In this document: positions 1 to 12,238 of the stretch, piece by piece
Layout of the letters: every line of letters starts with the position of its first letter
Position numbering within the stretch: position 1 is the stretch's first letter
From: Liolophura sinensis
Lineage: Eukaryota > Mollusca > Polyplacophora > Chitonida > Chitonidae
Length of the DNA stretch: 31,169 nucleotides
Reading direction: 5' to 3'
NCBI RefSeq assembly: GCF_032854445.1
Contig: NW_027018397.1
Span: forward strand, 1 to 31,169
The notes under the pieces: generated by a model
Database searches by the model: none
What the model saw: only the letters and a program-made list of their open reading frames with translations
What the model was told of the DNA's origin: nothing
Program-made: the position numbers and the translations under genes

Positions 1-3000
1 AGGCAAAAATGCAAAAGTGGAAAAACTGTTCCAGTGCTACTAGTAAAAGGCTAATCCGACGTATTTTGTGACGAGAAATCGAATGGTGCAAACCGCGTTG
101 CTCTCCGACCAATACTCTTGGCTGTAGCGACAATTGAATGATCATTGATGTCATAATCACGTGCGTAGCAACGGCTCTTACTCCATGGAAACCAATGAAA
201 TTTGGAATTTGTCAACAGCTGCCGATGTCTGGCTCAATTCCGAATCTTTTGGCACCTTACTGAAGTGGGTCAGTGTTCAGTTGTACTTTTTACAGCAGAC
301 TGTATCAAGTACCTTGTGTTTTTTATGTACAAATGGTCTGGTTTTTCTACACGTAGATAAAGACATTGAGATTGTCTTCGACTTAAAAGTAAGGCAATTG
401 CTGGGTGAGTTAAATGGGCTTAGCCCAAAGATTTGACGTTTTCTGGGCTACCGAAGGGCACATAACTTATAGTCAAAAGTTGAATATAGTAATGACCAGT
501 CGCGATGGTACATAGTACAGTGTAGCCGATTTCAATTAACAAAAAGACCAGGCAAAAATGCAAAATTGGAAAAATTGTTCCAGTGCTGCTGGTAAGAAGC
601 TAATCCGACGTGATTTGTGACGAGAAATCGAATGGTGCAAACCGCGTTGCTCTCCGACCAATACTTTTGGCTGTAGCGACAATTCAATGATCATTGATGT
701 CATAATCACGTGCCCAGCAACGGCTCTTACTCAATTGAAACCAGGGATATTTGCAATTTTTTAACAGCTGCCGATGCCTGGCCCAATTCCCCATCTTTTG
801 GCACCTTATAAATGTGGGTCAGTGTTTAGTTGTACTTTTTACAGCAGACTGTATCAAGTACCTTGTGTTTTTTATGTACAAATGGTCTGGTTTTTCTACA
901 CGTAGATAAAGACATTGAGATTGTCTTCGACTTAGAAGTAAGACAATTGCTGGATGAGTTAAATGGGCTTAGCCCAAAGATTTCACGTCTTCTGGGCTAC
1001 CGAAGGGCACATAACTTATAGTCAAAAGTTGAATATAGTAATGACCAGTCGCGATTGTACAGAGTACAGTGTAGCCGGTTTCAATTAACAAAAAGACCAG
1101 GCAAAAATGCAAAAGTGGAAAAACTGTTCCAGTGCTACTAGTAAGAGGCTAATCCGACGTATTTTGTGACGAGAAATCGAATAGTGCAAACCGCGTTGCT
1201 CTCCGACCAATACTTTTGCCTGTAGTGACAATTGAATGATCATTGATGTCATAATCACGTGCCCAGCAACGGCTCTTACTCCATGGAAACCAGGTATATG
1301 TGCAATTTTTTAACAGCTGCCGATGCCTGGCCCAATTCCGCATCTTTTGGCACCTTATAAATGTGGGTCAGTGTTTAGTTGTACTTTTTACAGCAGACTG
1401 TATCAAGTACCTTGTGTTTTTTATGTACAAATGGTCTGGTTTTTCTACACGTAGATAAAGACATTGAGATTGTCTTGGACTTAGAAGTAAGACAATTGCT
1501 GGGTGAGTTAAATGGGCTTAGCCCAAAGATTTCAGGTCTTCTGGGCTACCGAAGGGCACATAACTTATAGTCAAAAGTTGAATATAGTAATGACCAGTCG
1601 CGATTGTACAGAGTACAGTGTAGCCGGTTTCAATTAACAAAAAGACCAGGCAAAAATGCAAAAGTGGAAAAACTGTTCCAGTGTTACTAGTAAAAGGCTA
1701 ATCCGACGTATTTTGTGACGAGAAATCGAATAGTGCAAACCGCGTTGCTCTCCGACCAATACTTTTGCCTGTAGTGACAATTGAATGATCATTGATGTCA
1801 TAATCACGTGCCCAGCAACGGCTCTTACTCCATGGAAACCAGGGAAATTTGCAATTTGTCAACAGCTGCCGATGTCTGGCTCAATTCCGAATCTTTTGGC
1901 ACCTTACTGAAGTGGGTCAGTGTTCAGTTGTACTTTTTACAGCAGACTGTATCAAGTACCTTGTGTTTTTTATGTACAAATGGTGTGGTTTTTCTACACG
2001 TAGATAAAGACATTGAGATTGTCTTGGACTTAGAAGTAAGACAAATGCTGGGTGAGTTAAATGGGCTTGGCCCAAAGATTTCAGGTCTTCTGGGCTACCG
2101 AAGGGCACATAACTTATAGTCAAAAGTTGAATATAGTAATGACCAGTCGCGATTGTACAGAGTACAGTGTAGCCGGTTTCAATAAACAAAAAGACCAGGC
2201 AAAAAAGCAAAAGTGGAAAAACTGTTCCAGTGCTGCTGGTAAGAGGCTAATCCGACGTATTTTGTGACGACAAATCGAATGGTGCAAACCGCGTTGCTCT
2301 CCGACCAATACTTTTGCCTGTAGTGACAATTGAATGATCATTTGTGTCATAATCACGTGCACAGCAACGGCTCTTACTCCATGGAAACCAGGGATATTTG
2401 CAATTTTTTAACAGCTGCCGATGCCGGGCCCAATTCCGCATCTTTTGGCACCTTATAAATGTGGGATTGTGGTCAGTTGTACTTTTTACAGCAGACTGTA
2501 TCAAGTACCTTGTGTTTTTTATGTACAAATGGTGTGGTTTTTCTACACGTAGATAAAGACATTGAGATTGTCTTGGACTTAGAAGTAAGGCAATTGCTGG
2601 GTGAGTTAAATGGGCTTAGCCCAAAGATTTGAGGTCTTCTGGGCTACCGAAGGGCATATAACTTATAGTCAAAAGTTGAATATAGTAATGACCAGTCGCG
2701 ATTGTACAGAGTACAGTGTAGCCGATTTCAATTAACTAAAAGACCAGGTAAAAATGCAAAAGTGGAAAAACTGTTCCAGTGCTGCTGGTAAGAGGCTAAT
2801 CCGACGTATTTTGTTAGGGGAAATCGAATGGTGCAAACCGCGTGGCTCTCCGACCAATACTTTTGCCTGTAGTGACAATTGAATGATCATTTATGTCATA
2901 ATCACGTGCCCAGCAACGGCTCTTACTCCATGGAAACCAGGGAAATTTGCAATTTTTCAACAGCTGCCCATGCCTGGCTCAATTCCGCATCTTTTGGCAC

Positions 3001-6000
3001 CTTACTGAAGTGGGTCAGTGTTCAGTTGTACTTTTTACAGCAGACTGTATCAAGTACCTTGTGTTTTTCACGTACAAATGGTGTGGTTTTTCTACACGTA
3101 GATAAAGACATTGAGATTGTCTTGTCTTGGACTTAGAAGTAAGGCAATTGCTGGGTGAGTTAAATGGGCTTAGCCTAAAGATTTCAGGTCTTCTGGGCTA
3201 CCAAAGGGCACATAACTTATAGTCAAAAGTTGAATATAGTAATGACCAGTCGCGATTGTACAGAGTACAGTGTAGCCGATTTCAATTAACATAAAGACCA
3301 GGCAAAAATGCAAAAGTGGAAAAACTGTTCCAGTGCTGCTGGTAAGAGGCTAATCCGACGTATTTTGTAACGAGAAATCGAATGGTGCAATCCGCGTTGC
3401 TCTCCGACCAATGCTTTTGGCTGTAGCGACAATTCAATGATCATTGATGTCATAATCACGTGCCCAGCAACGGCTCTTACTCCATGGAAACCAGGGATAT
3501 TTGCAATTTTTTAACAGCTGCCGATGCCTGGCCCAATTCCGCATCTTTTGGCACCTTATAAATGTGGGTAAGTGTTTAGTTGTACTTTTTACAGCAGACT
3601 GTATCTAGTACCTTGTGTTTTTTATGTACAAATGGTGTGGTTTTTCTACACGTAGATAAAGACATTGAGATTGTCTTGGACTTAGAAGTAAGGCAATTGC
3701 TGGGTGAATTAAATGGGCTTAGCCCAAATATTTGACGTCTTCTGGGCTACCGAAGGGCACATAACTTATAGTCAAAAGTTGAATATAGTAATGACCAGTC
3801 GCAATTGTACAGAGTACAGTGTAGCCGAATTCAATTAACAAAAAGACCAGGCAAAAATGCAAAAGTGGAAAAACTGTTCCAGTGCTGCTGGTAAGAGGCT
3901 AATCCGACGTATTTTCTGACGAGAAATCGAATGGTGCAAACCGCGTTGCTCTCCGACCAATACTTTTGCCTGTAGCGACAATTGAATGATCATTTATGTC
4001 ATAATCACGTGCCCAGCAACGGCTCTTACTCCATGGAAACCAGGGATATTTGCAATTTTTTAACAGCTGCCGATGCCTGGCCCAATTCCGCATCTTTTGG
4101 CACCTTATAAATGTGGGATTGTTGTCAGTTGTACTTTTTACAGCAGACTGTATCAAGTACCTTGTGTTTTTCACGAACAAATGGTGTGGTTTTTCTACAC
4201 GTAGATAAAGACATTGAGATTGTCTTGGACTTAGAAGTAAGGCAATTGCTGGGTGAGTTAAATGGGCTTAGCCCAAAGATTTGACGTCTTCTGGGCTACC
4301 GAAGGGCACATAACTTATAGTCAAAAGTTGAATATAGTAATGACCAGTCGCGATTGTACAGAGTACAGTGTAGCCGATTTCAATTAACAAAATGACCAGG
4401 CAAAAATGCAAAAGTGGAAAAACTGTTCCAGTGCTACTAGTAAGAGGCTAATCCGACGTATTTTGTGACGAGAAATCGAATGGTGCAAACCGCGTTGCTC
4501 TCCGACCAATACTTTTGCCTGTAGCGACAATTGAATGATCATTGATGTCATAATCACGTGCCCAGCAACGGCTCTTACTCCATGGAAACCAGGTATATGT
4601 GCAATTTTTTAACAGCTGCCGATGCCTGGCCCAATTCCGCATCTTTTGGCACCTTATAAATGTGGGTCAGTGTTTAGTTGTACTTTTTACAGCAGACTGT
4701 ATCAAGTACCTTGTGTTTTTTATGTACAAATGGTCTGGTTTTTCTACACGTAGATAAAGACATTGAGATTGTCTTGGACTTAGAAGTAAGACAATTGCTG
4801 GGTGAGTTAAATGGGCTTAGCCCTAAGATTTGACGTCTTCTGGGCTACCGAAGGGCACATAACTTATAGTCAAAAGTTGAATATAGTAATGACCAGTCGC
4901 GATTGTACAGAGTACAGTGTAGCCGGTTTCAATTAACAAAAAGACCAGGCAAAAATGCAAAAGTGGAAAAACTGTTCCAGTGCTACTAGTAAGAGGCTAA
5001 TCCGACGTATTTTGTGACGAGAAATCGAATGGTGCAATCCGCGTTGCTCTCCGACCAATACTGTTGGCTGTAGCGACAATTGAATGATCATTTATGTCAT
5101 AATCACGTGCGTAGCAACGGCTCTTACTCCATGGAAACCAGGGAGATTTGCAATTTGTCAACAGCTGCCGATGCCTGGCTCAATTCCGCATCTTTTAGCA
5201 CCTTACTGAAGTGGGTCAGTGTTCAGTTGTACTTTTTACAGCAGACTGTATCAAGTACCTTGTTTTTTTATGCACAAATGGTCTGGTTTTTCTACACGTA
5301 GATAAAGACATTGAGATTGTCTTGGACTTAGAAGTAAGGCAATTGCTGGGTGAGTTAAATGGGCTTAGCCCAAAGATTTGACGTCATCTGGGCTACCGAA
5401 GGGCATATAACATATAGTCAAAAGTTGAATATAGTAATGACCAGTCGCGATGGTACATAGTACAGTGTAGCCGATTTCAATTAACAAAAAGACCAAGCAA
5501 AAATGCAAAATTGGAAAAATTGTTCCAGTGCTGCTGGTAAGAGTCTAATCCGACATATTTTGTGACGACAAATCGAATGGTGCAAACCGCGTTGCTCTCC
5601 GACCAATACTTTTGCCTGTAGTGACAATTGAATGATCATTTATGTCATAATCACGTGCCCAGCAACGGCTCTTACTCCATGGAAACCAAGGAAATTTGCA
5701 ATTTGTCAACAGCTGCCGATACCTGGCTCAATTCCGCATCTTTTGGCACCTTATTCATGTGGGTCTGTGGTCAGTTGTACTTTTTACAGCAGACTGTATC
5801 AAGTACCTTGTGTTCTTTATGTACAAATGGTGTGGTTTTTCTACACGTAGATTAAGACATTGAGATTGTCTTGCACTTAGAAGTAAGACATTTGCTGGGT
5901 GAGTTAAATGGGCTTAGCCCAAAGATTTCAGGTCTTCTGGGCTACCGAAGGGCACATAACTTATAGTCAAAAGTTGAATATAGTAATGACCAGTCGCGAT

Positions 6001-6748
6001 TGTACAGAGTACAGTGTAGCCGATTTCAATTAACAAAATTACCAGGCAAAAATGCAAAAGTGGAAAAACTGTTCCAGTGCTGCTGGTAAGAGGCTAATTC
6101 GACGTATTTTGTGACGAGAAATCGAATGGTGCAAACCGCGTTGCTCTCCGACCAATACTTTTGGCTGTAGTGACAATTGAATTATCATTTATGTCATAAT
6201 CACGTGCCCAGCAACGGCTCTTACTCCATGGAAACCATGGAAATTTGCAATTTTTCAACAGCTGCCGATGCCTGGCTCAATTCCGCATCTTTTGGCACCT
6301 TACTGAAGTGGGTCAGTGTTCAGTTGTACTTTTTACAGCAGACTGTATCAAGTACCTTGTTTTTTTATGTACAAATGGTGTGGTTTTTCTACACGTAGAT
6401 AAAGATATTGAGATTGTCTTGCACTTAGAAGTAAGACTATTGCTGGATAAGTTAAATGGGCTTGGCCCAAAGATTTCAGGTCTTCTGGGCTACCGAAGGG
6501 CCTATAACTTATAGTCAAAAGTTGAATATAGTAATGACCAGTCGCGATTTTACAGAGTACAGTGTAGCCGGTTTCAATTAACAAAAAGACCAGGTAAAAA
6601 TGCAAAAGTGGAAAAACTGTTCCAGTGCTACTAGTAAGAGGCTAATCCGACGTATTTTGTGACGAGAAATCGAATGGTGCAAACCGCGTTGCTCTCCGAC
6701 CAATACTTTTGGCTGTAGTGACAATTGAATGATCATTTATGTCATGAT
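1..6748 (+). repeat. Left flank: diverse monomers M1-M12, little HOR order
   Basis: Marks are at 158, 707, 1256, 1805, 2354, 2903, 3457, 4006, 4555, 5104, 5652 and 6201. M1, M4, M6, M10, M11 and M12 are X-family; M2, M3, M5, M7, M8 and M9 are Y-family, so the order is X Y Y X Y X Y Y Y X X X. Variants here that are rare or absent in the core include TTCCGAATC (M1, M4), CTTCGACTT (M1, M2), CGATGGTACATAGTACAG (after M1 and M10), AATTGGAAAAATTG and GACGACAAATCG. M3 and M9 share GGTATATGTGC, and M5 and M8 share an altered GTGGGATTGT segment. The monomers are less alike than core copies and no perfect multi-monomer period is maintained, as expected for an array edge or an older block. Confidence 0.85.
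3117..3126 (+). repeat. Five-base tandem duplication TTGTC x2 in M6
   Basis: Other monomers read ATTGTCTTGGACTT; M6 reads ATTGTCTTGTCTTGGACTT, giving a 554-bp interval. It shifts the reading frame of the local open frame, with no sign of compensation. It looks like replication slippage. Confidence 0.85.
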
Positions 6749-7397
6749 CACGTGCGTAGCAACGGCTCTTACTCCATGGAAACCAGGGAAATTTGCAATT
6801 TTTCAACAGCTGCCGATGCCTGGCTCAATTCCGCATCTTTTGGCACCTTACTGAAGTGGGTCAGTGTTCAGTTGTACTTTTTACAGCAGACTGTATCAAA
6901 TACCTTGTGTTTCTCACGTACAAATGGTGTGGTTTTTCTACACGTAGATAAAGATATTGAGATTGTCTTGCACTTAGAAGTAAGACTATTGCTGGATGAG
7001 TTAAATGGGCTTGGCCCAAAGATTTTAGGTGTTCTGGGCTACCGAAGGGCACATAACTTATAGTCAAAAGTTGAATATAGTAATGACCAGTCGCGATTGT
7101 ACAGAGTACAGTGTAGCCGATTTCAATTAACTAAAAGACCAGGCAAATATGCAAAAGTGGACAAACTGTTCCAGTGCTGCTGGTAAGAGGCTAATCCGAC
7201 GTATTTTGTGACGAGAAATCGAATGGTGCAAACCGCGTTGCTCTCCGACCAATACTTTTGGCTGTAGCGACAATTCAATGATCATTGGTGTCATAATCAC
7301 GTGCCCAGCAACGGCTTATACTCCATGGAAACCAGGGATATTTGCAATTTTTTAACAGCTGCCGATGCCTGGCCCAATTCCGCATCTTTTGGCACCT

Positions 7398-7405
7398 TAT
7401 AAATG
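7398..7405 (+). promoter_or_regulatory. TATA-box-like TATAAATG in Y-family monomers
   Basis: TATAAATG fits the TATAWAWR consensus and occurs at the same place in Y monomers M2, M3, M5, M7, M8, M9, M14, M36, M39, M46, M53 and M56. X monomers have TTACTGAAG here, and class E has TAATAAATG. No initiator or transcript evidence is visible, so this is a sequence match only. Confidence 0.25.
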
Positions 7406-7773
7406 TGGGTCAGTGTTTAGTTGTACTTTTTACAGCAAACTGTATCAAGTACCTTGTGTTTTTTATGTGCAAATGGTGTGGTTTTTCTACACGTAGATAA
7501 AGACATTGAGATTGTCTTGGACTTAGAAGTAAGACAATTGCTGGGTGAGTTAAATGGGCTTAGCCCAAAGATTTGACGTCTTCTGGGCTACCGAAGGGCA
7601 CATAACTTATAGTCAAAAGTTGAATATAGTAATGACCAGTCGCGATTGTACAGAGTACAGTGTAGCCGGTTTCAATTAACAAAAAGACCAGGCAAAAATG
7701 CAAAAGTGGAAAAACTGTTCCAGTGCTACTAGTAAGAGGCTAATCCGACGTATTTTGTGACGAGTAATCGAAT

Positions 7774-7783
7774 GGTTCAAACC
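7774..7783 (+). promoter_or_regulatory. Pol III B-box-like GGTTCAAACC, specific to class C
   Basis: The decamer contains an exact match to the tRNA-type internal promoter B-box form GWTCRANNC. It recurs just upstream of every class C monomer: 11617, 13264, 16008, 19850, 21498 and 25337. Other classes have GGTGCAAACC or GGTGCAATCC, which do not match. I find no full A-box match upstream at the usual distance (TAGTAAGAGG is close but one base short), and a TTTT run lies between the two in GTATTTTGTG. The flanks cannot form a T-arm stem. Activity is doubtful. Confidence 0.25.
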
Positions 7784-9044
7784 GCGTTGCTCTCCGACCA
7801 ATACTTTTGGCTGTAGTGACAATTGAATGATCATTTATGTCATAATCACGTGCCCAGCAACGGCTCTTACTCCATGGAAACCAGGGAAATTTGCAATTTT
7901 TGAACAACTGCCGATGCCTGGCTCAATTCCGCATCTTTTGGCACCTTACTGAAGTAAGTCAGTGTTCAGTTGTACTTTTTACAGCAGACTGTATCAAGTA
8001 CCTTGTGTTTTTCACGTACAAATGGTGTGGTTTTTCTACACGTAGATAAAGACATTGAGATTGTCTTGCACTTAGAAGTAAGGCAATTGCTGGGTGAGTT
8101 AAATGGGCTTAGCCCAAAGATTTCAGGTCTTCTGAGCTACCGAAGGGCACATAACTTATAGTCAAAAGTTGAATATAGTAATGACCAGTCGCGATTGTAC
8201 AGAGTACAGTGTAGCCGGTTTCAATTAACAAAAAGACCAGGCAAAAATGCAAAAGTGGAAAAACTGTTCCAGTGCTGCTGGTAAGAGGCTAATCCGACGT
8301 ATTTTGTGACGAGAAATCGAATGGTGCAATCCGCGTTGCTCTCCGACCAATACTTTTGGCTGTAGCGACAATTGAATGATCATTTATGTCATAATCACGT
8401 GCCCAGCAACGGCTCTTACTCCATGGAAACCAGGGAAATTTGCAATTTTTCAACAACTGCCGATGCCTGGCTCAATTACGCATCTTTTGGCACCTTACTG
8501 AAGTGGGTCAGTGTTCAGTTGTACTTTTTACAGCAGACTGTATCAAGTACCTTGTGTTTTTCACGTACAAATGGTGTGGTTTTTCTACACGTAGATAAAG
8601 ACATTGAGATTTTCTTGCACTTAGAAGTAAGGCAATTGCTGGGTGAGTTAAATGGGCTTAGCCCAAAGATTTCAGGTCTTCTGGGCTACCGAAGGGCACA
8701 TAACTTATAGTCAAAAGTTGAATATAGTAATGACCAGTCGCGATTGTACAGAGTACAGTGTAGCCGATTTCAATTAACAAAAAGACCAGGCAAATATGCA
8801 AAAGTGGAAAAACTGTTCCAGTGCTGCTGGTAAGAGGCTAATCCGACGTATTTTGTGACGAGAAATCGAATGGTGCAAACCGCGTTGCTCTCCGACCAAT
8901 ACTTTTGGCTGTAGCGACAATTCAATGATCATTGATGTCATAATCACGTGCCCAGCAACGGCTCTTACTCCATGGAAACCAGGGATATTTGCAATTTTTT
9001 AACAGCTGCCGATGCCTGGCCCAATTCCGCATCTTTTGGCACCT

Positions 9045-9050
9045 AATAAA
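9045..9050 (+). other. AATAAA hexamer created in class E monomers
   Basis: A single T-to-A change from the Y-family CCTTATAAATG gives CCTAATAAATG in class E (M17, M27, M32, M42), which destroys the TATA-like match and creates a canonical polyadenylation hexamer. A GT/T-rich stretch (GTGTTTAGTTGTAC) follows within about 15-30 bases. M48 and M51 have indels that break the hexamer. Function is unproven. Confidence 0.25.
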
Positions 9051-11238
9051 TGTGGGTCAGTGTTTAGTTGTACTTTTTACAGCAGACTGTATCAAGTACC
9101 TTGTGTTTTTTATGTGCAAATGGTGTGGTTTTTCTACACGTAGATAAAGACATTGAGATTGTCTTGGACTTAGAAGTAAGACAATTGCTGGGTGAGTTAA
9201 ATGGGCTTAGCCCAAAGATTTGACGTCTTCTGGGCTACCGAAGGGCACATAACTTATAGTCAAAAGTTGAATATAGTAATGATCAGTCGCGATTGTACAG
9301 AGTACAGTGTAGCCGGTTTCAATTAACAAAAAGACCAGGCAAAAATGCAAAAGTGGAAAAACTGTTCCAGTGCTACTAGTAAGAGGCTAATCCGACGTAT
9401 TTTGTGACGAGAAATCGAATGGTGCAAACCGCGTTGCTTTCCGACCAATACTTTTGGCTGTAGTGACAATTGAATGATCATTTATGTCATAATCACGTGC
9501 CCAGCAACGGCTCTTACTCCATGGAAACCAGGGAAATTTGCAATTTTTCAACAGCTGCCGATGCCTGGCTCAATTCCGCATCTTTTGGCACCTTACTGAA
9601 GTAAGTCAGTGTTCAGTTGTACTTTTTACAGCAGACTGTATCAAGTACCTTGTGTTTTTCACGTACAAATGGTGTGGTTTTTCTACACGTAGATAAAGAC
9701 ATTGAGATTGTCTTGCACTTAGAAGTAAGGCAATTGCTGGGTGAGTTAAATGGGCTTAGCCCAAAGATTTCAGGTCTTCTGAGCTACCGAAGGGCACATA
9801 ACTTATAGTCAAAAGTTGAATATAGTAATGACCAGTCGCGATTGTACAGAGTACAGTGTAGCCGATTTCAATTAACAAAAAGACCAGGCAAAAATGCAAA
9901 AGTGGAAAAACTGTTTCAGTGCTGCTGGTAAGAGGCTAATCCGACGTATTTTGTGACGAGAAATCAAATGGTGCAAACCGCGTTGCTCTCCGACCAATAC
10001 TTTTGGCTGTAGTGACAATTGAATGATCATTGATGTCATAATCACGTGCACAGCAACGGCTCTTACTCCATGGAAACCAGGGAAATTTGCAATTTTTCAA
10101 CAGCTGCCGATGCCTGGCTCAATTCAGCATCTTTTGGCACCTTACTGAAGTGGGTCAGTGTTCAGTTGTACTTTTTACAGCAGGCTGTATCAAGTACCTT
10201 GTGTTTTTTATGTACAAATGGTCTGGTTTTTCTACACGTAGATAAGAACATTGAGATTGTCTTGGGCTTAGAAGTAAGGCAATTGCTGGGTGAGTTAAAT
10301 GGGCTTGGCCCAAAGATTTCAGGTCTTCTGGGCTACCGAAGGGCACATAACTTATAGTCAAAAGTTGAATATAGTAATGACCAGTCGCGATTGTACAGAG
10401 TACAGTGTAGCCGGTTTCAATTAACAAAAAGACCAGGTAAAAATGCAAAAGTGGAAAAACTGTTCCAGTGCTACTAGTAAGAGGCTAATCCGACGTATTT
10501 TGTGACGAGAAATCGAATGGTGCAAACCGCGTTGCTCTCCGACCAATACTTTTGGCTGTAGTGACAACTGAATGATCATTGATGTCATGATCACGTGCGT
10601 AGCAACGGCTCTTACTCCATGGAAACCAGGGAAATTTGCAATTTTTCAACAGCTGCCGATGCCTGGCTCAATTCCGCATCTTTTGGCACCTTACTGAAGT
10701 GGGTCAGTGTTCAGTTGTACTTTTTACAGCAGACTGTATCAAATACCTTGTGTTTCTCACGTACAAATGGTGTGGTTTTTCTACACGTAGATAAAGATAT
10801 TGAGATTGTCTTGCACTTAGAAGTAAGACTATTGCTGGATGAGTTAAATGGGCTTGGCCCAAAGATTTTAGGTGTTCTGGGCTACCGAAGGGCACATAAC
10901 TTATAGTCAAAAGTTGAATATAGTAATGACCAGTCGCGATTGTACAGAGTACAGTGTAGCCGATTTCAATTAACTAAAAGACCAGGCAAATATGCAAAAG
11001 TGGAAAAACTGTTCCAGTGCTGCTGGTAAGAGGCTAATCCGACGTATTTTGTGACGAGAAATCGAATGGTGCAAACCGCGTTGCTCTCCGACCAATACTT
11101 TTGGCTGTAGCGACAATTCAATGATCATTGGTGTCATAATCACGTGCCCAGCAACGGCTCTTACTCCATGGAAACCAGGGATATTTGCAATTTTTTAACA
11201 GCTGCCGATGCCTGGCCCAACTTCGCATCTTTTGGCAC

Positions 11239-11248
11239 CTTACTGAAG
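11239..11248 (+). other. X-type tract inside a Y-family monomer (M21, class B)
   Basis: CTTACTGAAG replaces the CTTATAAATG of other B monomers, while Y markers remain on both sides (GGGATATTT and GGCCCAA before, GTGTTTAG after). The same replacement occurs at 12896-12905 in M24. A short gene-conversion tract is the simplest explanation. Confidence 0.7.
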
Positions 11249-12238
11249 TGGGTCAGTGTTTAGTTGTACTTTTTACAGCAAACTGTACCAAGTACCTTGT
11301 GTTTTTTATGTGCAAATGGTCTGGTTTTTCTACACGTAGATAAAGACATTGAGATTGTCTTGGACTTAGAAGTAAGACAATTGCTGGGTGAGTTAAATGG
11401 GCTTAGCCCAAAGATTTGACGTCTTCTGGGCTACCGAAGGGCACATAACTTATAGTCAAAAGTTGAATATAGTAATGACCAGTCGCGATTGTACAGAGTA
11501 CAGTGTAGCCGGTTTCAATTAACAAAAAGACCAGGCAAAAATGCAAAAGTGGAAAAACTGTTCCAGTGCTACTAGTAAGAGGCTAATCCGACGTATTTTG
11601 TGACGAGAAATCGAATGGTTCAAACCGCGTTGCTCTCCGACCAATACTTTTGGCTGTAGTGACAATTGAATGATCATTTATGTCATAATCACGTGCCCAG
11701 CAACGGCTCTTACTCCATGGAAACCAGGGAAATTTGCAATTTTTCAACAACTGCCGATGCCTGGCTCAATTCCGCATCTTTTGGCACCTTACTGAAGTAA
11801 GTCAGTGTTCAGTTGTACTTTTTACAGCAGACTGTATCAAGTACCTTGTGTTTTTCACGTACAAATGGTGTGGTTTTTCTACACGTAGATAAAGACATTG
11901 AGATTGTCTTGCACTTAGAAGTAAGGCAATTGCTGGGTGAGTTAAATGGGCTTAGCCCAAAGATTTCAGGTCTTCTGAGCTACCGAAGGGCACATAACTT
12001 ATAGTCAAAAGTTGAATATAGTAATGACCAGTCGCGATTGTACAGAGTACAGTGTAGCCGGTTTCAATTAACAAAAAGACCAGGCAAAAATGCAAAAGTG
12101 GAAAAACTGTTCCAGTGCTGCTGGTAAGAGGCTAATCCGACGTATTTTGTGACGAGAAATCGAATGGTGCAATCCGCGTTGCTCTCCGACCAATACTTTT
12201 GGCTGTAGCGACAATTGAATGATCATTTATGTCATAAT

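Larger units (their letters stand above)
6749..10591 (+). repeat. HOR copy 1: seven-monomer unit A-B-C-D-E-F-G (M13-M19)
   Basis: Seven monomers of exactly 549 bp, 3,843 bp in total. A (6749): CATGATCACGTGCGTAGC, CAAATACC, TTTCTCACG, GGATGAG, TTTTAGGTG. B (7298): GGCTTATAC, TATAAATG, CAGCAAACTG, TTTGACGTC. C (7847): GGTTCAAACC just upstream, ACAACTG, GAAGTAAGTC, TTCTGAGC. D (8396): ATTACGCATC, GATTTTCTTG. E (8945): CCTAATAAATG, ATGTGC. F (9494): CAACAGCTG with GAAGTAAGTC and TTCTGAGC. G (10043): GTGCACAGC, ATTCAGCATC, CAGGCTG, GATAAGAAC, GGGCTTAG. This is the shortest block holding each class once, and it serves here as the reference order for the longer and rearranged blocks. Confidence 0.88.

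Noticed and set aside
7725-7810. tRNA or tRNA-derived SINE at the GGTTCAAACC site
   Set aside because: The bases around the B-box-like core do not form a T-arm stem, no acceptor stem or full A-box is visible, and a TTTT run interrupts the would-be transcript.
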